Origin: Isoetes taiwanensis | Lineage: Eukaryota; Streptophyta; Lycopodiopsida; Isoetales; Isoetaceae | DNA: 64,000 bases | Assembly: GCA_021234155.1 (NCBI GenBank) | Contig: JAJEKV010000049.1 | Span: forward strand, 4,309,487 to 4,373,486 | Reading direction: 5' to 3' | Part shown: one piece after another, positions 32,892 to 42,965 of the stretch | Numbering within the stretch: the stretch's first letter is position 1 | Layout: every line of letters starts with the position of its first letter | The notes under the pieces: model-generated | The model's database searches: none | What the model was told of the DNA's origin: nothing | The model's input: the letters and a program-made list of their open reading frames with translations, nothing else | Made by a program: the position numbers and the translations under genes

Positions 32892-34350
32892 TTCTCTTTG
32901 AAGCAGCTAAGGAAGAGTATAGAAAGGAATAAGGTGGACTACATCTTGAGGATGGAATCAGTTGAGCCAGGCAAGCAAGATGGAAGTGACCCAAAGGGGA
33001 ATCAACTGCCCAAGCAGATAGCAAGGCTTATTTCGGAATTCAAGGATGTATTTCCGGATGAAATCCGGCAGCTGCCACCTTATAGGGGTGTGGAATGTGA
33101 GATCACATTAGCTCCAGATGCGAAGCCTACCAGTAAGGCGCCATATAGAATGAGCACCCCAGAATTGATTGAGCTCAAGAAGCAGCTTCAGGAATTGCTT
33201 GAGCTTGGGTTTATAAGAGCAAGTGTGTCTCCTTTTGGAGCACCCATACTCTTTGTGAAGAAGAAAGATGGGAGCTTAAGAATGTGCATAGACTATCGCC
33301 AGCTCAATAAGCAGACGATAAAGAACAAATATGCATTGCCAAGGGCAGATGACCTAATGGACCAATTACAAGGAGCAAAGGTATTCTCTAAAATTGATTT
33401 GAGGTCAGGATACCACCAGATAAGAATAAAAGAAGAGGATATCCATAAGACGCTTTTAGAACGCGGTATGGTCACTTTGAATTTACAGTAATGCCCTTTG
33501 GATTGTCCAACGCTCCAGCAACATTTATGCGCCTCATGAATGACATCTTCAGAGACTTCTTGGATGAGTTTGTTATTGTCTTCTTCGACGACATTCTAAT
33601 CTACAGCAAGTCCCTTGAAGAGCATTGTCAGCATCTCAAAAAAGTGTTGGAAAAGTTGAGACGTCATAGGTTGTATGGGAAGCTCTCCAAATGCCACTTT
33701 GCAACAGGCCGAGTGGAATATTTGGGGCATGTAGTAACATCCGAGGGAATCTCCACAGACCCATCTAAGATAGAGGCAATAGTTGATTGGCCAGCTCCAA
33801 GGAATGTGGCAGAAGTTAGAAGCTTTCTCGGGTTGGCGGGATATTACAGAAAGTTCGTGAAGGACTTTGCTAAGTGGGCGTCCCCTCTGTCGGACCTCAC
33901 CAAGGCCAAGAAGATTAAGGATTGGACTAGCCATTGGTTAGAGAAAGTCCAAGCTTCCTTCGAGAAGCTTAAGGAGGCCTTAACAACTTGACACGGTGCT
34001 TGTTCTCCGGATCCGAGTAAAGATAAGTTGGTAGCAGCGGATGCAAGCAAGATAGCGGGGCGGTCTTGATGCAAGAAGGAAGGGTAGTCGCCTATGACTC
34101 GAAGAAGATGAGCGGCGCCGAGCAACGCTACCCAACCCATGATCGAGCTGCTAGCCATTGTCGGGGCATTAAGGATATGGAGGCATTATTTCTTTGGGGA
34201 GGAAGTTTCGGTTGGATCGATCACCGAGCCTTGATATCTTTTCACCCAGCCCCTCCTCAACTTAAGGCAAAGAAGGTGGATGGAATTCCTTGAGGAGTAT
34301 GATTTTGATATTATATATAAGCCACGGCAAGCTTAATGTTGTAGCGGATG
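32892..34350 (+). pseudogene. Reverse transcriptase and RNase H, frameshifted
   Basis: The region continues the gag-protease frame after the TGA. RT blocks seen: [60 protein letters not shown], then after a one-base break near 33452 [20 protein letters not shown] and the catalytic [15 protein letters not shown] (the YxDD box as FFDD). [20 protein letters not shown] is the connection. RNase H starts near 34000 and keeps ADASKIA and AYDSKKMSGAEQRYPTHDR, but has at least five small indels to 34350. Reverse transcriptase copies element RNA into DNA; RNase H removes the template. RT is nearly intact, RNase H is badly disrupted as written. Confidence 0.93.
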
Positions 34351-35672
34351 CCCTCCGGGAGACCATTTGCAGACAAGGGCGCATTGTAATGCGATTTCCA
34401 CTCTTTCGAAAGTGAGTTTGGCAAGAAGATTGAGGAGTCCTTGCCAACGGATGTGGACTTCAAGGAGGTGTGGGAAAGCCTCTCGGGGAAGCCGAGCGGA
34501 TAAAGAGCGGGGAAGCCTTCAAGCATTATAAGAAGGAATGCAACCTGTTATATCATAAGCATAAGTTGTGTGTGCCCGAATCATCAGGGGTAAGGAAGTT
34601 AATTCGTCATGACACACATAACAGCCCAATAGCAGGGCATGCCGGCTTCATGAAGACCTATTTCAAGATTTGAAGTAGTTACTTCTGGCCAGGAATGAAG
34701 AGGCAGATAGCTGCATATATCCGGGATTGCCGGTTATGTGCCAGACCAAAGCGGAGCAACGAATTCGTGTGCTCTTGAGCCATTGGGGGTGCCAAATGCG
34801 AAGTGGGAGGTCATAAGCATGGATTTCATCACAGGTCTCCCTAGAACTCTTCGAGGCAAGGATGCATTGATGGTTGTCGTAGACAAGTTATCTAAGATGG
34901 CACATTTTGTGCCTTGCAAGACTACTGACACCGCATTAGATACTGCCAAATTATTTGTGAAAGAGATTTTTAGACTCCATGGCATGCCTCGGGAGATAAT
35001 ATCGGATAGAGATTCTAAGTTTATGAGTGCCTTTTGGCAGGATCTCTTTAGCACCATTCAGACGAAGCTCTCGATGAGCACGGCATATCATCCCCAAACA
35101 GATGGCGGGCGGAGAGGGGCTAATCGAATCATTGAAGACATGCTTCGAAGCTATGTGTGGAACAAGCAGTCCAAGTGGGATGAGTACATCCACTTGGTGG
35201 AATTCGCCTACAATAGTGCCAAGCAAGAGTCATCTCAGATGTCTCCTTTCATGTTAAATCACGGGTACCAGTGCCTAACCCCGGATACCTGGCACAATCC
35301 TGTGTCGAAGGTGGAAGTATCCGGCGAGATGTTAGGGGATATCACATTAGCTAGTGGAAGAAGTAAGGGGTTACTTATTGGCAGCAAGAAGTCGGCCGTG
35401 AGAAAGAGTGTAGCCGACATGCACAGGACCGTAAGAGAGTTCAAGGTAGGCGATAGCGTTTGGTTGAAAATCAAGGTGAAGCAAGCCAAGCTTCGGATTG
35501 GGAGCAAGTGGAAATAGTGCCTGAATTACTTCTTGATAAGTCATTCAAGAAGACTAGGAGGTCTCAGTTCCTCCAATATTTGGTTAAGTGGAAGCACTTA
35601 CCCGTGGAAGACGCGACATGGGTATTGAAGCAAGATTTGGAGAAGCAATACCGAGTTTATGAAGGAGTTTGA
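34351..35672 (+). pseudogene. Integrase with C-terminal chromodomain, frameshifted
   Basis: The zinc-binding HHCC module spans the frame ending 34673 (LIRHDTHNSPIAGHAGFMKT) and about 34720-34745 (DCRLCARPKRS). The catalytic core in 34738-35517 shows Asp in ISMDFITGLPR and Asp in EIISDRDSKFMSAFWQ. The expected Glu in the D-G-Q-T-E-R motif is missing, because the sequence reads TDGGRRGANRIIEDML. After a break near 35510, a chromodomain is clear at about 35520-35665: PELLLDKSFKKTRRSQFLQY, LVKWKHLPVEDATWVL. Chromodomains of chromoviruses bind modified histone H3 and steer insertion. The altered Glu site is among the short-indel patches also seen in the LTR comparison. Confidence 0.93.
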
Positions 35673-36568
35673 TGGGTTTGAAGTCGTCTTTGGCTTGGTG
35701 GAGCCCGGCTTGGTTGGTGTGGTTAGCTAGTATGTTGTTAGTTAGCCTTAAGCCTGGCGCATGATGCATTCTAGTTAGTAGGGTGCATGTGCCAGAACCT
35801 TGGATCGTGTGGGCGATGATGAGATACGACTTTACGACATTCTCTAGGCCACATGCACCAAGAGGTGCGCATGATCATTAGGGTCATGTGAGTGAGGAAT
35901 AAGGCATGGTGGGCGATGATGGGACATCGATCGGATGCTCTCTATGCCACGATGCGGGGGGACGCGCACCTGGCCGTAGGAGGGTCATGGTGAAGGTTAA
36001 AGTGATCATGCGCGATGATGGGATCGTGAGACGTTCCCTAGCTTCAAACCCTTGGGGCATGATGCACTAGGGGTACTCGGCACCGGGTAAGGTAGCACTC
36101 GATCATGGGCGATGATGGGAGCATCTTAAATGATCCTTAAGCTCAAATCCGAAAGGGCCATGATCTTGGGCAAGGTAGTAGGACAACCTTGAGCCAGTAG
36201 TTCGGCTCAAGGAGGTAAGGGGGGTGGTCCCCTAAAACCACAAATTATTAACTAAACTAACGTAATGTGCTCCTTTTGCAGGCATGTAGAAGGGGGACTT
36301 CAACGAGGAGCTCATTACGAGGAAGATAGGGGGAGCCATAATTTAGATTATGAACCCTAATAACCTTATAATAGTATTTTGAATTATTATAAGAGATAAC
36401 GGTGTTAAGGCTATATAATTTTGTATAAGTACAAATATAGCCTAAATTTTGACTTTTAACTAATAAAACTTGATTACTAAAGTAAACTAAAGGTTATGAC
36501 ATGTTGTTGTTTTGCAGGCATAAGGTAGGTTCGTCACCTTAGCGCAATGCTGAGGACATCATTGTCCT
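35673..36568. other. 3' untranslated region of the chromovirus
   Basis: No coding sequence. It holds four ~100-bp repeats (35811-36120) and two intron-like segments, each ending in TTTTGCAG|GCAT (acceptors at about 36283 and 36518). The last part leads to the polypurine tract. Confidence 0.6.
35811..36120. repeat. Four-copy ~100-bp tandem repeat in the 3' region
   Basis: GGGCGATGATG(GGA) anchors occur at 35811, 35911, 36010 and 36107, spacings 100, 99 and 97 bp. Between anchors, words such as GATCGTG, ATGCACTAGG/ATGCACCAAG and CATGATC recur, but overall similarity is low, so this is an old array. Confidence 0.7.
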
Positions 36569-36581
36569 AAGGGGGGGAGAA
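36569..36581 (+). other. Polypurine tract
   Basis: AAGGGGGGGAGAA lies directly before the TGTGACGG of the 3' LTR and would prime plus-strand DNA synthesis. Confidence 0.9.
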
Positions 36582-38541
36582 TGTGACGGTCCAGGGGAAT
36601 ATACGCCATAAATACGTATATTCCTGGATCTGTCACTATACAAGTCTATCTTCATAGCCTTGTATACCATAGATTGTGGCACTAGGTGGCATGGCCAAGT
36701 TATTCTCATAACTTAGCCAACCATAGGTTTAGACCATTATCCACGTGGCCTTAACCTATTGGGCACCCGCCACACAGGACTCACCCGATTGGTGCCACAT
36801 GGCATCCTAGGTGGACCTAACTTATATAGGCCTAAACCCTAACCCTAGGCCTCTTTCCAGCCCTAGCACCCAGAGACTCACCTACTCGTTCGAAACTCCG
36901 TTTTGAACATCGTTTGCTGTGGCATAGACTGGTGCAGCAGCCCCAGCAGGGTAGACTCGTTCTTGGAGCAAGAGCAGCATCACGTGAGTCGAAGACCATG
37001 GAGGCACACGGATCTGGAGGGAGAGCTTCAGGAGCAGGTATGTAGGGTAGTAGTGTGATAGCTTATCTGGAATTAGCATTCCAGATATGTTAGTATCTTG
37101 TATCTAGAGTAGAGCCATCCTAGAACCCGTATTCAACATCTTGAACCCTAATCAATGAACCCTAACCATTAGTTAGATTTGTATGATTAGGTTAAGATGT
37201 TCTTCTTATGATTATTCTCATGATGTGATGATTATGTGATGATGGTTGATCATGTTTTCTCCTCTTGTTTTGGGAAGGGGGGTTGAGACCTAGGGCCATA
37301 TGTAGTATGCTCCTAGAGTAGATCCCTTAGTTCCTATTAGATGCGGCCTGTGCATAGGATCCCACCAGGCTATCGGGGCTATGATATGACTCAGCACCAC
37401 ATAACGGGGCTAGAGGGAATGTGGAGGGAGGATCCCTGCCGAGTGGGGGCTTCGGGGGATCCCATAGTGGGCTAGGCTTATGGTCGGTCACCTCGTGTGG
37501 GCCGAGCATGGGTCCGACACCTCCTGGGGCAATGGTGTCGCCCTGCCTCTTGAGAGCTGCAAGTGTTGGCTTGGCTCTCGTTTCGGGGGGTTAAGTCGGG
37601 TACGGATCGTGTGTCGCCACGATTCTCTAGCCGCCCACGGAACCCCTAGACCCTGGGAAGGGGAGATGCAACCCTTCCTGCCTCATTGGACCAGGGAGAT
37701 GCAACCTGGAGTAGTCCCGATGGGTGATACCATGGGATTGCGTATCCGGAAGGCTAGAGTCATGCCAGAGCCTGATTTAGCCCATCTGCAAAGTATGCAC
37801 AGGAGGGGCGGATGGAGTGGTCAACCCTAGCCATTGTTCTATGCCAGCCCTCGCCATTGCCATGACTCGGTCTGCTCTATCGTGAGGCCTAGCCGGTCAG
37901 TCATCTTCCTTATGAGTCTGAGCCTGGGTAGGAGCTCTCATGTTTTACGGTTTGTGTTTATCATCCTTGTATTGATCTATGTGTGATGCACTACTCTTCG
38001 GGGTAGTATTTATATGTTTGATGCTAGTTCTGACGTGTTATCGCTTCCGCTGTTATAGGAGCCCATAGGGGAAGGGCGCGCAAGACACCTTCGTATTCGG
38101 GTAAAAGCATGTTAGGGTGTACCACTTTTGGAACCTGCAAAAGTACATACACTAGGTACTTCAGAACTGGGTACTTTCTCATTTTTATTTTCATTAAAAC
38201 TAGTACAAATATCCAAAATAAAAGTCAAGGACGCATTAATATTCAAAGTTAAGATAAAGATAATGCTACCCGAGACCAAAATATATATAAAAGTTCTAGA
38301 ATGTACCTTTTATTGAGATATTATACAGGTATCCAGTACCCAGTCCTGGGTACCTTTTTAGGTACTTTTTTAGTCACTAAATAATACTTTTTAAGGGACA
38401 CCCTAACATGCTTTTACCCATTCCCTAGGGGTCGTCTCAGAGTGCGGGGTAGACGAAGGGCCCGTGCGGTTGTTGAACCGGACGGGGGATTTCCTGCCGA
38501 GTGTACGGCTGGGCGCCGTATGTTTAGCAGGGAGCGTCACA
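36582..38541 (+). repeat. 3' LTR, containing a nested MITE
   Basis: 1960 bp; subtracting the nested 321-bp MITE and its 4-bp duplication leaves 1635 bp, comparable to the 1654-bp 5' LTR. It keeps the CAG/CTG sites that are altered in the 5' LTR (for example AGGAGCAGGTATG near 37030 and GCAGCAGCCCCAGCAGGG near 36936). Confidence 0.96.
38099..38419. mobile_element. 321-bp MITE nested in the 3' LTR
   Basis: The left end GGGTAAAAGCATGTTAGG is mirrored exactly at the right end (perfect 22-bp inverted repeat). It is flanked by ATTC on both sides (38095-38098 and 38420-38423) and is absent from the 5' LTR, which proves insertion after the LTR element. The interior is AT-rich with subterminal GGTACTT/AAGTACC words. 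A 4-bp target duplication and GGGTAAAA ends do not fit a superfamily I can name with confidence. Confidence 0.93.
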
Positions 38542-38546
38542 CTTTT
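38542..38546. other. Target-site duplication of the chromovirus
   Basis: CTTTT here equals CTTTT at 25245-25249. Joining the flanks gives the CCTCCTTTTAAAAAAA seen uninterrupted at about 40460 in the second copy of the unit. Confidence 0.95.
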
Positions 38547-38879
38547 AAAAAAAAATCAAGTTAATATTAAAAAATTAAATGGCTAAGATTTATGCTCATC
38601 TTTTGATCTAACGGTTAAGATCTGTTACACCAATCACCTTTAAGGAACCTTCCTTGCACCTTCCTTACAAAAATCAAAGGCTATGATTTCGCCTTCCCCT
38701 TTGATCTGACGGTTCACAGATGGGATGTATGCCTCCATGCATGACTCATGCATGCCCCCATCAAAATCTAAGGGCTTACACTACGCCACCTCGCCAACTT
38801 TTTATCCAAGGGCCAAGATCAAAAGTTTATATGTAATGTGCTATTTTATGACCACCCCCATGAGTTTCTATATACATAT

Positions 38880-40740
38880 TATAAGATATATATACAAGTA
38901 TTTATACTATGAGGGAGTGTACAAATTCGACCGAAAGCCAATGCAGCATCATTTAATGAAGATTCTATGTTCCCCTCGATTCTATGTTCTCAAAGATTTT
39001 ACGAAGATTCCCTTAGATCTCCTATGTTCAAATGAAGATTCTTTTTAGATTCTCCTAGATTTTCAAAGATTATTTCAAGATTCCTCAAGATTCTATGTAG
39101 ATTCTTCTAGATTCTCCAAGATTGTATGAAGATTCCTCTAAATTTCCTTATATTTCCCTAGATTCAGAGAAGTTCTCTTGATATTCTCATAGATTCCTTA
39201 AGATTCTCTTGAGATTCTTTCAGATTATACAAAGACTCCCCTAGATTCTCCAAGATTCTATAGAGATTCCCCTAGATTCTATGAAGATTTCCCTAGATTC
39301 CCCAAGATTCTACTGAATTCTCCAAGATTTGATGAAGATTCTCCTAGATTCCTTTAGATTATAGGAAGATTCTCCATGATTCTCCAAGATTCCATCATGA
39401 TTTCACTAGATTCTCAAAGCTTTTAGAAGATTCCCTTAAATTCCCAAAGATTCCATTAAATTCCCAAAGATTCTCTTAAGATTCCTCTAGATTCTCTAAG
39501 ATCCTATGAAGATTCCCTTAGACTTTACATGATTCCATCAAGATTCCTCTAGATTCTTAAAGATTCTATAAAGATTCCCTTGGATTCCCTTAAATTCTCA
39601 AAGATTCTCTCATGATTCCTATAGATTCCCCAAGATTCCCCTAGATTCTATGAAGATTTCCTTAGATTCTCCAAGATTCTATCAAGATTCTTCTAGATTC
39701 TTAAAGATTTTATGAACATTCTCTTACTTCCCCAAGATTCTCTAGATTCCCCAAGATTCTATGTAGATCTGCCAGATTCCATAGATTCTATGAAGATTCT
39801 TCTAGATCCCCTTCGCCTTCCCTTAGATTCCTTAAGATTCTACAAAGATTCCCTTACATTCTTATGATTTTACAAATATTCTTCAGAATTCCATCAAGAT
39901 TATCCTAGTTACTCAAAGATTTTAGGACGATTCCCTTTGATTTTCCAAAGATTCTCTTGAGATTCCTTGTGATTCCCAAAGATTCTGTTGAGATTCCTAT
40001 AGATTCTATAAAGATTCCTCTAGATTATCCAAGATTGCTTCAAGATTCCTCTAGATTCTCCATGTATTATAAAGATTCCTTTAGATTCCCTGAGATTCCC
40101 ATGAATTCCCTTTAGATTCCCTAAGATTCTCTTGGAATTCCTCTAGATTCTCTAAGATCTCTGAAGATTCCCTAGATTCCTATAAATTACCATGAATTCT
40201 ATAAAATTCTAAGGTTCCAAGAAGATTCTTAGTGTTCGATCACTGTTGGCTGCAGCTGCGACGAAATAGTGTCAAAGCACCACTCATTGAAACGCTCTCG
40301 ATGAGAAGAATCCAAGGCGTGGGTCCCACCTTCATCCGACCCCTCTACTGCAAGCTACGTGCTTTTGAAGGCGATTAAATAGAAGGAAGCTTCCTAGAAA
40401 GTCCACTCATAAATGTTTTGCCACCTCATTACCTTTTTATTAATGAGGGTGACACCTCGCCTCCTTTTAAAAAAAAAATCAATTTAATATTAAAAAGTGA
40501 ATGGCTAGGATTTATGCTGACCTTTTGATCTAACGGCTAAGATTTGCTACACAAAATCTACTTTAAGGGACCTTCCTTGCACCTTCCTTACAAAAAATCA
40601 AGGGCTAGGATTTATCCTCCCCTTTCGATCCAATGGTCCGAAAATGTGGTGCATGCCCCCATACATGACCCATGCATGCCTCCATGCATGCCCATAAGAA
40701 ATGGATGGCTCTGATGCTGCCACCTCACTGGCCCCACCTT
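38880..40740. repeat. Second copy of the ~1.9-kb GATTC-array repeat unit
   Basis: The unit starts with ATATATATACAAGTATTTAT, then the GATTC array, then GTTCGATCACTGTTGGCTGC, ACCCCTCTACTGCAAGCTAC, AAATGTTTTGCCACCTCATT, CCTCCTTTTAAAAAAA and TTTTGATCTAACGGCTAAG, ending near CATGCATGCC. The same order occurs from about 23680 to 25249 and, beyond the chromovirus, 38547 to about 38880. The two copies are thus in direct tandem, and the LTR element split the first. Confidence 0.9.
38955..40232. repeat. GATTC minisatellite array 2, ~10-11 bp period
   Basis: It has the same motif and period as array 1 (AGATTCCCCTAGATTCTC type), about 1.28 kb, uninterrupted. The order of variants differs from array 1, so internal copy turnover has occurred since duplication. 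Confidence 0.95.
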
Positions 40741-40742
40741 AA

Positions 40743-41324
40743 ATGGACGGCATCCGGGCATGTAAGAATCAGACACATTATATACCAAAGTTTTATGATA
40801 TACCTTTAGGCAGATTCAAAGGGCCGCAGACGCCAATATGGGTAAGGAACTCTTTCGATTCCAAGCTTTTTTTACTGCGCAATTCTCCAGATAATCCAGA
40901 TGTCTTCTACGATGAGGTTGTGCTAAAAATACCAGCACATTCAGAGGGCCATGTATTTGTGGAAGCCAATCAAGGAAATTTGATACTGGTTTCTCCAAAA
41001 CACTGGTGCCAGATTCGTATGGAGAATATATCCAGAGGGGGGAGAGTAGACATACCAGATATTTCTGAGGAACTTAATGTCCAAAAGCGTCTTACAGGGG
41101 AGGTCTTTCAGGCAAATCCACTTGTGCGTGGTAGCAGAGGGGCCACTGAAAAAAAGTTGCTTCAGATTTTTAATCACACCCAATTAGGGATTCTAGTTGC
41201 CTACTTTTTCGTGCTTTCAAACAGCTTAGAATTGCAGCCAAATGAATATGGCGAGGTTTCAAATGTGGTTGCTTATAATTATCTTATAGATCGTTTCGTA
41301 AAGCAGGCCAGGCGAGATGGATAA
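40743..41324 (+). CDS. Unrecognised 193-codon frame ending in a PPR-like segment
   Basis: Open from ATG 40743. Residues ~10-170 (KFYDIPLGRFKGPQTPIWVR, VVLKIPAHSEGHVFVEANQG, LLQIFNHTQLGILVAYFFVL) have normal globular composition but no family I recognise. The last ~20 residues, NVVAYNYLIDRFVKQARRDG, are a pentatricopeptide repeat start and continue in decayed form after the stop. The first part may be an exon of a host gene joined to, or overlapping, a PPR gene. The frame begins immediately after the GATTC-array unit, so the true 5' end may lie in replaced DNA. CAG|...|GTAAGG at about 40822-40845 could mark an exon edge. Confidence 0.45.
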   Translation: MDGIRACKNQTHYIPKFYDIPLGRFKGPQTPIWVRNSFDSKLFLLRNSPDNPDVFYDEVVLKIPAHSEGHVFVEANQGNLILVSPKHWCQIRMENISRGGRVDIPDISEELNVQKRLTGEVFQANPLVRGSRGATEKKLLQIFNHTQLGILVAYFFVLSNSLELQPNEYGEVSNVVAYNYLIDRFVKQARRDG

Positions 41325-41800
41325 AGCTCATGCTCTTCTGAAGAAACGGTTAAAAGGAGCTGCATGCCAGGTAAGGCAAACAAGACAATATGGGGCTCAT
41401 TCTTCATGTAAATAGATGATTTTATGGAGATGCAGTCTACAGTGTTTAAAAGATATGATTAGACCGGATTTTTTCCGGATGTTGTCACATACAGTTCTGT
41501 TAGATCTTTCCAAAGCAGGAAGGTGGATGTAGCTCATGTTCTTAACAATAACATGGTTGGAAGAGGATGCATGCCAAAATTTGTAACATATGATTCTAAG
41601 GTAGCTGGTCTCTGCAGAGCAAACAGAATGGATGAAGCTTTTGATTTTCTAGATAAAATGATTCAATAGGGTGCATACTGGATGAGATTTGTTCAGTTTT
41701 CTTCCAATGGATACATTCAAGATGCTCCTGCACTTTTAGATGAGATGATTACAAATTGATGCTCTTCAGATGGTATACTATCAAGGTTCATTAACATCAG
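41250..41800 (+). pseudogene. P-class pentatricopeptide repeat pseudogene
   Basis: Successive PPR motifs are visible in shifting frames: NVVAYNYLIDRFVKQARRD then AHALLKKRLKGAAC (41260-41370), PDVVTYSSV near 41478, and GRGCMPKFVTYDSKVAGLCR with ANRMDEAFDFLDKMI (41560-41668). The 35-residue spacing and V-x-Y-x-x-x-x-x-G-L-C-x-x-x-x-x-x-x-A pattern identify P-class PPR proteins, organellar RNA-binding factors. Stops and frame changes show it is dead. Confidence 0.85.
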
Positions 41801-41889
41801 ACAGTGAAAAGATTTTGGATATTGTGCAATAAACATTGAAGAGTAATGCAGAAGCAAGTAGACATTGTTTTGTTAGATTTATGTACCAA

Positions 41890-41911
41890 GGCCGCCGCGA
41901 ACGTTTCTCTT
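41890..41911. repeat. Single copy of the 22-bp GC-rich palindrome arm
   Basis: GGCCGCCGCGAACGTTTCTC plus TT matches 21 of 22 bases of the right arm of the perfect hairpin at 63725-63770, in otherwise AT-rich DNA. Confidence 0.7.
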
Positions 41912-41929
41912 CCCCAACTTGTCTATACA

Positions 41930-42965
41930 TGCTAGAACATGCCGAATTTGAACCTGCATTTTGTTGCCTTGTGTTCAGTGCCCGCACGTCAAGGCTGGTG
42001 CTTCCTCACAATTGAACTTTGGATTTAGTCATTGAAACTAGTTTAGATCTTTAAAATTTTAGTGCTCTCCAGGTCTTTGATTAAGGCTTTCCATGAAAAC
42101 TTCGAGTTGTTAAAGACAGCTGCCTATTGGGAACTCATCATATTTTGATCATGACAACCACAGACAAAGTATAGTCACACAATCAGGTACAACAGCCATA
42201 AAAATGGGAAGCCCAAAACAATGCAGCCATGATAACATACACTACGAAGAAGGAAGAAAAAAAGGGTCTAGAATAACTATTCATTTCCATCCCAACAAAT
42301 GCCATTTCCAACAGAGCAAATGTTATAATTGGTGGTGTGTGAAAACAGCATCAACCATTTACAAATTAAGACTTATATATATTTGGCACCTAAGGTTGCA
42401 ATTCGTAGTTAACAGTTATCTCCATCTTTTGTCACATACGAAATGAATGTTCAATCATTTACTTATCACATAGTCATAAGATGCTTACAATATTGATCAT
42501 GTAGCAATGGACTGCTCTCCAGCTTATACTGCAATGACGTTTGGAACCTTGCTTCAAGCAACTCCAAGCCCGCAAAACGCCGTGCCAGAAACAGAAATCG
42601 ACTCTCTAAAATCGCTGTGCCAGAAACAGAAATGCTAAGGTAATGCCTGCAATTGCATGAAAGATACTCTGCATTATGCTGCCGTCTGTGTCTGAAAGGT
42701 ATGAACTGTGCGTCTGTATTATGCTGCCGAATCTCTCCAAAGCAGAAAGCTCTGGTTGGTATTCCTTTTTATATCCTTTGAAGGCGCATCTGGCATTGCA
42801 CAGAGCAGAAAGTACAACAAATTGTGTGCGATTTTCCTTACTGGACTATAACATGCAGCAATCAAGTTGCTAAAACTAATTTAGATTTGTGAAGATCTTA
42901 AGAAGAAATCTTCTTTTTTCTTCAATACTGCCAGACACTCGGCTTCTCCCGCTTCTTCCGTCAAA
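41930..42965. other. No recognised gene
   Basis: Several short open frames (for example 42204-42446) show no known motif. Could include 3' DNA of the PPR gene. A duplicated phrase (GCTGTGCCAGAAACAGAAAT and GCCGTGCCAGAAACAGAAAT) occurs at about 42577-42632. Confidence 0.4.

Larger units (their letters stand above)
25250..38541 (+). mobile_element. Complete Ty3/gypsy chromovirus carrying a histone H3-like gene
   Basis: The element has two LTRs beginning TGTGACGG and ending CGTCACA, a perfect 5-bp target duplication CTTTT (25245-25249 and 38542-38546), an initiator-tRNA-Met primer site at 26905 and a polypurine tract at 36569-36581. Internal order: histone H3-like gene, unrecognised accessory gene, gag-protease, RT-RNase H, integrase-chromodomain, repeated 3' non-coding region. 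RT-RH-IN order and the C-terminal chromodomain place it in the chromovirus branch of Ty3/gypsy. The two accessory genes before gag are unusual. Several breaks affect the coding regions in this copy, but outside CAG/CTG positions the LTRs differ by only about a dozen substitutions, so the insertion looks young. It split a GATTC-array repeat unit. Confidence 0.96.

Noticed and set aside
34738-35057. Minus-strand frame opposite integrase
   Set aside because: Antisense shadow of the integrase core.
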